A DNA stretch of 13,862 nucleotides, from positions 1 to 13,862 of the forward strand of contig CALANQ010000342.1 in assembly GCA_937926025.1 (NCBI GenBank). The letters are read 5' to 3'. The notes beneath the pieces were generated by a model. It searched no databases and was not told where the DNA came from. It saw nothing but the letters and a program-made list of their open reading frames with translations. Position numbers and translations under genes: made by a program. Source of the DNA: an uncultured Acidimicrobiales bacterium (lineage in GTDB: Bacteria > Actinomycetota > Acidimicrobiia > Acidimicrobiales > Iamiaceae). Below, piece by piece: positions 1-5,299 of the stretch; positions within the stretch are counted from its first letter, which is position 1; every line of letters starts with the position of its first letter.

Positions 1-300
1 CCCGCCGAGGCCGAGCAGCAGCACGCCGATGACCACCGTCAGCCACGGCGACCACTCGCCCACCGCCAGCGACGTCCACGACACCAGGGCGCCGGCGATG
101 GCGAACAGCAGCAGGAACCCGGCCGACACCACGGTGCCGACCAGCAGGGCCCGGGTGACGCTGGCGCTGGACCGGCCATCGTCGCCCTGGTCGATGCCGA
201 GGAAGTAGCCGAGGTAGGCGGGCAGCATGGCGAAGCCGCACGGGTTCACGGTGGCCACCATGCCAGCGGTGAACGCGGCGGCGAGCGGGGCGTCGATCAC
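1..300 (-). CDS. ccdA: CcdA-type cytochrome c biogenesis membrane protein (partial, N-terminal 100 residues)
   Basis: The first 100 codons of a polytopic membrane protein are present and the frame runs off the left edge. Seen: GTG start at 300-298, only four bases after the stop of the thioredoxin-like gene, so the two are almost certainly co-transcribed. Residues 9-29 contain the hallmark TAGMVATVNPCGFAMLP, the conserved Pro-Cys of the first CcdA/DsbD membrane helix. Two further hydrophobic stretches follow at about residues 47-69 and 78-100. Known of the family: CcdA passes electrons across the membrane to an extracytoplasmic thioredoxin that reduces apocytochrome c or other disulfides. The neighbouring TlpA-like protein is the obvious partner. 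The second redox cysteine lies outside the window. An alternative is a related DsbD-like thiol transporter with a different client. Confidence 0.88.
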   Translation of the reverse strand, partial: MIDAPLAAAFTAGMVATVNPCGFAMLPAYLGYFLGIDQGDDGRSSASVTRALLVGTVVSAGFLLLFAIAGALVSWTSLAVGEWSPWLTVVIGVLLLGLGG

Positions 301-304
301 CGGG

Positions 305-949
305 TCAGCCCGCCTGGTCGAGGAACGCTTGGAGCTGGTCGGTGCTCTTGAACTCCCCGGTCTTGCTGTCGATGACCTTGCCGTCGGCCGACAGCAGGAG
401 GGTGGTGGGCATGCCCACGCCCTGAGCCTCGTAGAAGAAGGTGCCGTCGGGGTCCAGCGCCCACGGGTAGGTGATGCCGGTCTGCTTAGCCAGCTTCTCG
501 GCCTTGGCGACCTGGTCCTGGGTGGCGACCCCCACGAACGTGACGTCGGGGTTGTCCTCCCGGGCCTGCTCGAGCAGCGGCATCTCGTCGACGCACGGCC
601 GGCAGAACGACTGCCACAGGTTGACCAGCATGGGCTGGCCGTCCTGGAAGCTGGCCAGATCGGTGGTGCCGCCGTCGGGCGTCTCGAGCTTGGTGCCGAG
701 CAGCGCGGAGGTGTCGATCGGCTCCTGGAGCTGCATGGTGCCATCGGAGCTGGCATCGTCGCCCAGGAACGCCGACGCCACCAGCAGCGTGAGGAGCGCG
801 GCGGCGATGCCGAGGACCGCGCCGATGGCGATGGTCCGGCGGTCCAGCGTGCGCCGCCGACCGCTCGTCTCGGAACGGTCGCCGGTGGGCTCGGCTGGCT
901 CGGCGGTGGTGGTGGCGCCGCCGGCCTCGGGCTCGGAGGGGTCGGCCAT
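305..949 (-). CDS. TlpA-family membrane-anchored thioredoxin-like disulfide reductase
   Basis: A 214-residue protein. Seen: a Pro/Glu/Thr-rich cytoplasmic N-terminus, one membrane segment at about residues 38-62, a short linker, then a thioredoxin-like domain from about 75 to 212. The redox motif is LWQSFCRPCVDEMP, with cysteines at 116 and 119; Phe replaces the usual Trp just before the first Cys. The cis-proline is in GVGMPTTLLL (Pro181). The open frame continues upstream through pdxH, but that part has no recognisable content. ATG at 949 is chosen because the charged N-terminus and anchor begin there. Family knowledge: TlpA/ResA/CcsX proteins reduce disulfides on the outer face of the membrane, commonly in cytochrome c maturation, using electrons from CcdA, which is the next gene. 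There is no strong Shine-Dalgarno; a TACCGT box lies 9 nt upstream of the ATG. Confidence 0.9.
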   Translation of the reverse strand: MADPSEPEAGGATTTAEPAEPTGDRSETSGRRRTLDRRTIAIGAVLGIAAALLTLLVASAFLGDDASSDGTMQLQEPIDTSALLGTKLETPDGGTTDLASFQDGQPMLVNLWQSFCRPCVDEMPLLEQAREDNPDVTFVGVATQDQVAKAEKLAKQTGITYPWALDPDGTFFYEAQGVGMPTTLLLSADGKVIDSKTGEFKSTDQLQAFLDQAG

Positions 950-958
950 GCGCCTACG

Positions 959-964
959 ACGGTA
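959..964 (-). promoter_or_regulatory. Candidate -10 box for the TlpA-like gene
   Basis: TACCGT reads on the minus strand 9 nt before the ATG at 949. The context TACCGTCGTAGGCGCATG closely resembles the serS start context TACCGTCGTGGCCCATG. It fits the actinobacterial TANNNT rule and a nearly leaderless transcript. No good -35 is visible, so this is a weak call. Confidence 0.35.
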
Positions 965-970
965 CCGGCA

Positions 971-1013
971 CCACCCCGGCCGCTCCCCATCGGCAGGGGC
1001 GGCGTCCGGGTGG
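971..1013 (-). terminator. Stem-loop just after pdxH, possible intrinsic terminator without a U tract
   Basis: CCACCCCGG (971-979) pairs with CCGGGTGG (1006-1013) with a single bulged C. Inside it, CCCC (985-988) can pair with GGGG (996-999). The structure begins two bases after the pdxH stop codon on the transcribed strand and ends just before the candidate -10 of the next gene. It has no run of U, which is common for candidate terminators in high-GC Actinomycetota. It could instead only protect the pdxH mRNA end. Confidence 0.4.
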
Positions 1014-1014
1014 C

Positions 1015-1668
1015 TCAGGGGGCGAGCCGGCGGACGGTCCACCCGTCGCCGGCACGGGCGTACTCGAAGCGGTCGTGGAGGCGGTCGGGCTGGCCCTGCC
1101 AGAACTCGATGCGGTCGATGCCCACCCGGTAGCCGCCCCAGTGCGGGGGCCGCGGGACCGGGCCCGCTGCGGCGTCGGCGCCGAAGCGCGCCTCGGCGTC
1201 GGCCTGCTGGTGGTCGAGCGCGGCGCGGTCGGCGACGGGTTCGCTCTGGGCCGACGCCCACGCCCCGATCTGGCTGCCGCGCGGCCGGCTGGCCCAGTAG
1301 GCGTCGGCCTCGGCGTCGTCGACCAGGCGGACCGGGCCCTCGATGCGCACCTGGCGGGCCAGCTCCAGCCATCCGAACACGATCGCCGCACGCGGGTTGA
1401 CGGCCAGGTCGTGGCCCTTGCGGCTCTGCTGGTTGGTGTAGACGACGAACCCGTCGGCGTCCCACCCCCGGCACAGCACGAAGCGGGCGGACGGCTGCCC
1501 GTCGGGATCGGCGGTGGCCAGCACGCAGGCCGCAGGGTCGTAGGGGTCGGTGGCGGCCCACTCGTCCCACCAGTGCTCGAACTGGGCGATGGGGTCGGCG
1601 GCGAGGGCGGCCCGGCGGAGCCCGGCCCGCTGGTAGGACTCGCGGAGGGTGCTGAGGTCGCGGCTCAT
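1015..1668 (-). CDS. pdxH: Pyridoxamine/pyridoxine 5'-phosphate oxidase PdxH
   Basis: A 217-residue FMN enzyme that oxidises pyridoxine or pyridoxamine 5'-phosphate to pyridoxal 5'-phosphate (PLP), the last step of PLP salvage, in the cytoplasm. Seen: the split-barrel FMN-binding core with SARFVLCRGWDADGFVVYTN (60-79) and ASRPRGSQIGAWAS (126-139), and the C-terminal signature IEFWQGQPDRLHDR (187-200), which matches the diagnostic PdxH pattern. The protein ends in RRLAP, as E. coli PdxH does. The length is normal for the family (about 215-220). The start at 1668 lies 10 nt after the stop of the upstream 104-aa gene, so they probably share a transcript. PLP is a cofactor of many cysteine-metabolising enzymes, which fits loosely with the cysteine dioxygenase upstream. 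Confidence 0.97.
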   Translation of the reverse strand: MSRDLSTLRESYQRAGLRRAALAADPIAQFEHWWDEWAATDPYDPAACVLATADPDGQPSARFVLCRGWDADGFVVYTNQQSRKGHDLAVNPRAAIVFGWLELARQVRIEGPVRLVDDAEADAYWASRPRGSQIGAWASAQSEPVADRAALDHQQADAEARFGADAAAGPVPRPPHWGGYRVGIDRIEFWQGQPDRLHDRFEYARAGDGWTVRRLAP

Positions 1669-1678
1669 CGTCGCCCCG

Positions 1679-1993
1679 TCACCGGGTGCCGAAGCGGGCC
1701 GACAGCCCGTGGAGGTGCTCCAGCAGCTCGGGGTCGGCGGCGGGCCCGAAGGCCGAGGCGAGCACCCCGCGCCGGCCCGAGTCCGGATCCCGGAGGCCGA
1801 ACACCACCATCTCGTCGCCGGGATCGCTGGGCCCCTCGAACCGGTAGAGGCGCTCGACCTCGACGTCGGTGGCGGGGCAGGCCCGATCGTCGGCGTCGCA
1901 CACCAGGCTCCCGTCGACGAGCTGGAACTCGATCTCGTACCCGTCGTCCTTCAGCACTCGGAGGGCGTCCACCACGGTCTCGGGATCGTTCAT
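1679..1993 (-). CDS. Conserved-looking 104-residue protein of unknown function
   Basis: A small soluble acidic protein. Seen: no signal peptide, no membrane segment, one Cys pair in the middle (VCDADDRACP, residues 31-40), and a core LYRFEGPSDPGDEMVVFGL (49-67). From memory it resembles a family of about 100-residue proteins carrying the doubtful database name phosphoribosylpyrophosphate synthetase, which share an N-terminal ETV.DAL..LK..GY helix, a YRFEG.SDP.D core and a terminal L...A.G segment. It is far too short to be a real PRPP synthetase, so I do not accept that name. ATG at 1993 has no clear ribosome binding site; a CAGACT box lies 6 nt upstream, as at the rhodanese start. Placed 10 nt before pdxH. 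Confidence 0.8.
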   Translation of the reverse strand: MNDPETVVDALRVLKDDGYEIEFQLVDGSLVCDADDRACPATDVEVERLYRFEGPSDPGDEMVVFGLRDPDSGRRGVLASAFGPAADPELLEHLHGLSARFGTR

Positions 1994-2008
1994 GGGTCCA
2001 GTCTGGCG
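1991..2008 (-). repeat. Copy A of an 18-bp repeat covering a start codon
   Basis: Plus-strand CATGGGTCCAGTCTGGCG. On the minus strand this reads CGCCAGACTGGACCCATG and ends in the start codon of the 104-aa gene. It matches copy B at 2420-2437 in 17 of 18 positions. It contains the small palindrome CCAG-T-CTGG. Confidence 0.7.
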
Positions 2009-2025
2009 ACTCGGGCCGTCCTTCG

Positions 2026-2046
2026 CTCCCCACCACGGCGGGGGAG
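2026..2046 (-). terminator. Short GC stem-loop right after the rhodanese gene
   Basis: CTCCCC (2026-2031) and GGGGAG (2041-2046) form a perfect 6-bp stem with a 9-nt loop. It starts one base after the rhodanese stop codon on the transcribed strand. There is no U tract. It may partly terminate the cysteine dioxygenase-rhodanese transcript before the 104-aa gene, or be fortuitous in GC-rich DNA. Confidence 0.35.
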
Positions 2047-2047
2047 G

Positions 2048-2422
2048 TCAGTCCCGGGCGGCCTTCCAGGCGCGGTAGCCGCCGATGAGGTCGGTGGCCC
2101 GGGCGATGCCGAGCTCGCGCAGGTCGGCGGCGGCCAGGCTGGAGGCGTAGCCCTCGTTGCAGACCAGGATGACCCGCCGGTCATCCGCGGCCTCGGGGAG
2201 GGCGGCGCCGCTGGTGCGGTCGAGGCGCCACTCCAGGTGGATGCGCTCGATGACCCGGGCGCCGGGCAGCTCCCCGTCGAGCTTGCGATCGGCGTCGGGT
2301 CGGAGGTCCACGACGATGGCGCCCGCCGCCACCTCGGCATCGAGGTCCTCGGGGGCGACGCGGTCCAGGCGGCTGCGGGCCGCTCGGAGGCGCTCGTCGA
2401 TGCGGGACGGCTCGGGGCTCAT
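2048..2422 (-). CDS. Single-domain rhodanese-like sulfurtransferase
   Basis: A 124-residue one-domain rhodanese. Seen: IVVDLRPDADRKLDGELPGARVI (residues 36-58), the usual start of the fold with its DLR and ...GELPGA elements, the active loop VILVCNEGYASSLAAADL (84-101) with catalytic Cys88, and the C-terminal LIGGYRAWKAA (112-122). Such proteins carry a persulfide on the cysteine and pass sulfane sulfur to acceptors. ATG at 2422 overlaps the stop of the cysteine dioxygenase by 4 nt (ATGA), so translation is coupled. The two enzymes probably act on the same substrate pool: cysteine is oxidised by one while reactive sulfur is handled by the other. The physiological sulfur donor and acceptor cannot be read from sequence. 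Confidence 0.92.
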   Translation of the reverse strand: MSPEPSRIDERLRAARSRLDRVAPEDLDAEVAAGAIVVDLRPDADRKLDGELPGARVIERIHLEWRLDRTSGAALPEAADDRRVILVCNEGYASSLAAADLRELGIARATDLIGGYRAWKAARD

Positions 2423-3027
2423 GGGGCCAGTCTGGCGGGGTGCAGCGCCCGAGCCTGCGTGGCCCCGGTGAGCAGGGCCGGGACCTCCTCCACCAGCTCG
2501 GTGTAGGTGGCCGTTCCCTCGGGGTCGTAGTAGGTCATCGACCGCAGGGGGTTGGAGTACACGTGCAGGCTGGTGGCGACGGCGGGCCGGGTGTTCACCA
2601 CGTCGTGGATGACGCCGGCCGGCACCGTGCCGAGGCCGCCGGCAGCCAGCCGCTTGGTGGTGGTGCCGGCGAATCCGAGGGTGATCTCCTCCAGCTCCCC
2701 GTCCAGCACCACGAACGCCGCGTTGGCGCCGCCGTGGTCGTGGAGCTCGACGCGCTGGCCGTCGGTCCAGCCGAGGAGCCACACCTCGTAGGCGTCGGTG
2801 GCCACCAGCCGCACGCTCGTGCGGCTGAGCGGGTCGTGGGAGACGTGCGGGCGCCAGAGCCCTTCGGCTCGGGCCAGGCCCAGGGCGATGGCGGTCAGGG
2901 CGTCGAGGCCGAGGGCCGGTGGTTCGGTCGGGCGACGGGCGGAGCGGGCCAGCGCCACCCGCCGGGCGGCGGCGCGCGACGGGAGGTCGGCGAGGGCGGG
3001 ACGGTCGACGGAGGTGGGGACGGGCAT
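2419..3027 (-). CDS. Cysteine dioxygenase family protein (cupin, non-haem iron)
   Basis: A 202-residue cupin. Seen: VELHDHGGANAAFVVLDGEL (93-112) with iron ligands His96 and His98, the third ligand His141 in GVIHDVV, and SLHVYSNPL with Ser153, His155 and Tyr157, equivalent to the Ser-His-Tyr triad of cysteine dioxygenase. The Cys that crosslinks to Tyr in animal enzymes is absent, as usual in bacteria. Predicted reaction: L-cysteine plus O2 to cysteine sulfinate. An alternative substrate such as 3-mercaptopropionate cannot be excluded. ATG at 3027 is chosen over an in-frame start about 54 nt upstream because an AGGAA ribosome binding site lies 5 nt before it and the family fold starts after it. 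It is followed by an overlapping rhodanese gene and preceded by an unusual structured leader. Confidence 0.93.
   Translation of the reverse strand: MPVPTSVDRPALADLPSRAAARRVALARSARRPTEPPALGLDALTAIALGLARAEGLWRPHVSHDPLSRTSVRLVATDAYEVWLLGWTDGQRVELHDHGGANAAFVVLDGELEEITLGFAGTTTKRLAAGGLGTVPAGVIHDVVNTRPAVATSLHVYSNPLRSMTYYDPEGTATYTELVEEVPALLTGATQARALHPARLAP
2420..2437 (-). repeat. Copy B of an 18-bp repeat covering a start codon
   Basis: Plus-strand CATGGGGCCAGTCTGGCG; it differs from copy A (1991-2008) only at the seventh base. On the minus strand it encodes the last residues of the cysteine dioxygenase (ARLAP, then stop) and ends with the rhodanese start codon. Confidence 0.7.
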
Positions 3028-3032
3028 GGTGG

Positions 3033-3037
3033 TTCCT
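3033..3037 (-). promoter_or_regulatory. Ribosome binding site of the cysteine dioxygenase gene
   Basis: AGGAA on the minus strand, 5 nt upstream of ATG 3027. It is one of the few clear Shine-Dalgarno sequences in the window and fixes this start. Confidence 0.7.
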
Positions 3038-3066
3038 GGGGCGCGAAGGGTGGGTGAGCAGGCAGG

Positions 3067-3098
3067 GCGGCGGCGCGCCACCGGGGGCGCGCCGCCGC
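3067..3098 (-). terminator. Perfect 13-bp GC hairpin in the cysteine dioxygenase leader (attenuator candidate)
   Basis: GCGGCGGCGCGCC (3067-3079) and GGCGCGCCGCCGC (3086-3098) are exact reverse complements with a 6-nt loop. All stem pairs are G-C. It sits in the transcribed leader, 29 nt before the AGGAA site. There is no U tract, so it may terminate poorly, act as a pause or attenuator hairpin, or affect ribosome loading. Upstream, a second weaker stem (3115-3125 with 3144-3153) competes with pairing of CCTGCGGG (3100-3107) to CCCGCAGG (3150-3157), which would allow alternative folds. Confidence 0.5.
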
Positions 3099-3192
3099 TC
3101 CTGCGGGTCCGGACCGGGAGGGAGCACCCGGGCCGGGGCGACCGCTCCGCCCGCAGGGGAGCCGGGTGCGGGGCGGTCGAGGGTCGATCAGC

Positions 3193-3252
3193 TCAGCGGC
3201 GACATCGGCCGGGCCGGGCCGGCGGCATCGGGGTCGGGTGGGCGGCGAGCAC
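3193..3252 (-). CDS. Possible leaderless upstream ORF (19 codons) ahead of cysteine dioxygenase
   Basis: GTG at 3252 lies exactly 7 nt after the TACGGT -10 box, where a leaderless transcript would begin. The frame reads VLAAHPTPMPPARPGRCRR and stops with TGA at 3195-3193. It is Pro/Arg-rich with one Cys three codons from the end. Leader peptides with Cys codons near the end are known ahead of sulfur genes in Actinomycetota, but one Cys codon is weak evidence and short open frames are frequent at this GC content. No ribosome binding site precedes it; an internal ATG (3228) is in the same frame. If real it would precede the 13-bp hairpin by 94 nt. Confidence 0.35.
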   Translation of the reverse strand: MLAAHPTPMPPARPGRCRR

Positions 3253-3259
3253 GGGCGGC

Positions 3260-3288
3260 ACCGTACCCGCTAATTCCTACCAAATCAA
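3260..3288 (-). promoter_or_regulatory. Promoter for the cysteine dioxygenase transcript
   Basis: On the minus strand: -35 TTGATT (3288-3283), spacer of exactly 17 nt, -10 TACGGT (3265-3260). This is the best sigma-70-type match in the window and sits in its most AT-rich stretch. The predicted transcription start is about 3252-3254, giving a leader of about 225 nt before ATG 3027. That is long for a gene with its own good ribosome binding site and suggests leader-based control. Confidence 0.6.
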
Positions 3289-3304
3289 TCTGATTTAGAG
3301 GATT
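3272..3304. promoter_or_regulatory. Operator-like AT-rich imperfect palindrome over the -35 box
   Basis: The core is AAATCA-atc-TGATTT (3282-3296), a perfect 6-bp dyad with a 3-nt centre. Flanks extend it: AATTCCT (3272-3278) on the left against AGGATT (3299-3304) on the right, matching except for one extra T. The dyad is centred at 3289, overlaps the -35 hexamer and abuts the methyltransferase stop codon. A dimeric repressor or activator site is the natural reading. A weak terminator for the serS-methyltransferase transcript is a second possibility, since the dyad would also fold in that RNA. Confidence 0.45.
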
Positions 3305-3960
3305 CAGGATCCGCTGCGCCGGTGCACCGACCAGGTGCCCCACCCGGCGGTGGAGGCCACCCCGTCCCACGTGCCGGGGAGCGCAGCATCGACCTCGTCC
3401 GCCGTGAGGTGGATCGGCGTCTCCGGTCCCCGGGAGTTCACCCACACCACCACGCCGTCGGCGGCCAGGACCCGGTCCACCTCGGCCGGGAACAGGAACA
3501 TGTTCACCAGGACCAGCGCATCGACGGCGCCGTCGGCGAACGGCAGCCGGGCGCCGTCGCCCTGCACCGCCAGCGCCGGCCCGTCGGGGACCAGGCGGAT
3601 CATCTCCCACGAGAGGTCCAGGGTGACCAGCGTGGCGAAGCGCTCCGCCATGGCCGCCGAGTACAGGCCGGTCCCGCCGCCGAGCTCCACCGCACGCTCC
3701 CGGCGGCCGGCGAAGGCGGCCAGCCCGCGGTCGAGGGCGTCGAGGATGGGCAGCTCGCGGCCGGGCACGTCGCGCGACGTCCACTCCGGGGCCAGCGAGT
3801 CGAACAGCGCCACCACCTCGGCCTGGCGCTCCGGTGTCCAGCCGTCGGGGTCGAACGCCACCGCCCGGGTGACCGCCCGCATGGGGTGATCGACCGCCGC
3901 CGACCCCCACGTGGCCTCCCCATCGGGAGCCTCGATGACGACGGGGAGCTCGGTGATCAC
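3304..3960 (-). CDS. Class I SAM-dependent methyltransferase (Methyltransf_11-like)
   Basis: A 218-residue protein. Seen: the SAM-binding motif I AVELGGGTGLYSAAMAERF (90-108), an acidic residue ending strand 2 (LVTLDLSWEMI, Asp115), motif II-like VQGDGARLPFADGAVDALVLVNMF (132-155) and a post-core strand VVVWVNSRG (170-178). It is a soluble small-molecule type methyltransferase; the substrate cannot be read. The start is GTG at 3960, one base after the serS stop, so the gene is translationally and transcriptionally tied to serS. A longer in-frame extension into serS has no recognisable content and is rejected. It ends at the AT-rich dyad. Confidence 0.85.
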   Translation of the reverse strand: MITELPVVIEAPDGEATWGSAAVDHPMRAVTRAVAFDPDGWTPERQAEVVALFDSLAPEWTSRDVPGRELPILDALDRGLAAFAGRRERAVELGGGTGLYSAAMAERFATLVTLDLSWEMIRLVPDGPALAVQGDGARLPFADGAVDALVLVNMFLFPAEVDRVLAADGVVVWVNSRGPETPIHLTADEVDAALPGTWDGVASTAGWGTWSVHRRSGS

Positions 3961-3961
3961 G

Positions 3962-5239
3962 TCAGGCGATGCGGGTCTTGCCGCGGAAGTACGGGAGCAG
4001 GGCCTCGGGCACGTCGATGCCGCCGTCGGCGCGGTGGTAGGTCTCGACGATGGCCGCCCACACCCGGGGCACGGCCAGCGCCGACCCGTTGAGCGTGTGG
4101 ACCATGGCGGTCCCGCCGCCACCCGGCCGGTAGCGGATGTTGCCCCGGCGCGACTGGTAGTCGCCGAACCACGAGACCGAGGAGACCTCCAGCCACTGGT
4201 CGGTGCCGGGGGCGTACACCTCGATGTCGAACGTGCGGTGGTGGCTCTGGCCCATGTCGCCGGTGCAGATCTCGATGACCCGGTAGGCCAGGCCCAGGTC
4301 GCGGATGCCGGCCTCGGCCCGGGCGACCATGGCGTCGAGCTCCTCGGGCGCCTGCTCGGGCGTGGCGTACTGGAAGATCTCGACCTTGTCGAACTCGTGG
4401 GTGCGCAGCATGCCGCGGGTGTCGCGGCCGGCCGACCCGGCCTCGCGCCGGTAGCAGGAGGTGGCGGCCATGAACCGCAGCGGCAGCTCCGCGGTGTCGA
4501 GGATCTCGTCGCGATGGATGGAGGTGAGCGGCACCTCGGCGGTGGGGATGCACCACAGGTCGTCGCGCTCCACCCAGTAGGCGTCGTCGGCGAACTTGGG
4601 GAGCTGGCCGGTGGCGGTGAGCGTCTCGCTGGTGACGAGGGTGGGCGGCCGGACCTCTTCGAAGTCGTCGGCGTTGCGGTCGATGGCGTACTGGAGCAGA
4701 GCGCGGGCCAAGGTGGCGCCGCCCTTGCGCTGCATGGTGAACATGGCGCCCGAGATCTTCACGGCCCGCTCGTTGTCCAAGATGCCGTAGCGAGGGCCGA
4801 GCTCCCAGTGCGGGATGCGCTGGTGCTCGCCGTAGCCGTCGGGGTCGAAGCCGACCACGCGCACCACCGGGTTCTCCGCCTCGCCGGCGCCGTCGGGGGC
4901 GTCGGGGTGCGGGGTGTTGGGGATGCGCAGCAGCAGGTCGCGCACCTCGGTGGCGATGCCGGCCGCCTCCGCCGCCAGCGCCTGCTCCTGCTCGCCCAGG
5001 TCGCGGCTCTCGGCCTGGACGGCGGCGGCCTCGTCGGCCTTGCCCTCCTTGTGCAGCATGCCGACCTGCTTCGACAGACCCTTGATGCGGGCCCGCAGGT
5101 CGTCTCGCTCCGAGGCCAGCCGGCGCTGCCGCTCGTCGAGCTCGGCCACCCGATCGACGTCGGAGGTCTCGATGCCCCGGCGGGCCAACGCGGCCTTCAC
5201 GGCCTCGGGTTCGCTGCGGATCCGGCGGATGTCGAGCAT
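3962..5239 (-). CDS. serS: Serine--tRNA ligase (class II)
   Basis: A 425-residue cytoplasmic enzyme that charges tRNA(Ser) (and tRNA(Sec) where present) with serine. Seen: N-terminal MLDIRRIRSEPEAVKAAL, a charged two-helix coiled-coil tRNA-binding arm at about 28-103, the serine-site IPTAEVPLT (231-239), motif 2 FMAATSCYRREAGSAGRDTRG (256-276), and motif 3 region EVSSVSWFGDYQSRRGNIRYR (351-371) then VHTLNGSALAVPR (380-392). Catalytic residues expected at Glu235, Arg264, Glu351, Asn384, Ser386 and Arg392 are present. The usual SSCSN..DFQARR reads SSVSWFGDYQSRR here, a mild variation. The length is typical. ATG 5239 is the canonical start; an in-frame upstream extension is not homologous. A methyltransferase follows after one base. 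Confidence 0.98.
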   Translation of the reverse strand: MLDIRRIRSEPEAVKAALARRGIETSDVDRVAELDERQRRLASERDDLRARIKGLSKQVGMLHKEGKADEAAAVQAESRDLGEQEQALAAEAAGIATEVRDLLLRIPNTPHPDAPDGAGEAENPVVRVVGFDPDGYGEHQRIPHWELGPRYGILDNERAVKISGAMFTMQRKGGATLARALLQYAIDRNADDFEEVRPPTLVTSETLTATGQLPKFADDAYWVERDDLWCIPTAEVPLTSIHRDEILDTAELPLRFMAATSCYRREAGSAGRDTRGMLRTHEFDKVEIFQYATPEQAPEELDAMVARAEAGIRDLGLAYRVIEICTGDMGQSHHRTFDIEVYAPGTDQWLEVSSVSWFGDYQSRRGNIRYRPGGGGTAMVHTLNGSALAVPRVWAAIVETYHRADGGIDVPEALLPYFRGKTRIA

Positions 5240-5247
5240 GGGCCACG

Positions 5248-5253
5248 ACGGTA
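5248..5253 (-). promoter_or_regulatory. Candidate -10 box of serS (leaderless type)
   Basis: TACCGT on the minus strand, 8 nt before ATG 5239, with no Shine-Dalgarno between. The -35 region is not recognisable. It fits a leaderless or nearly leaderless serS mRNA. Confidence 0.4.
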
Positions 5254-5299
5254 CTCGGCGGCCCGATGGGCGGACTACGGCGTTGCTCCGCACCGCAAC

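Noticed and set aside
950..1570. N-terminal extension of the TlpA-like protein through pdxH
   Set aside because: The frame is open but is Arg/Pro-rich and overlaps a certain gene in another frame. The charged N-terminus and membrane anchor begin at 949.
3028..3081. Earlier in-frame start for cysteine dioxygenase
   Set aside because: The extra residues are not homologous, and the clear AGGAA site points to ATG 3027.
3961..4122. N-terminal extension of the methyltransferase into serS
   Set aside because: It is low-complexity Pro/Ser/Thr/Arg sequence antisense-free but out of frame within serS; GTG at 3960 directly follows the serS stop.
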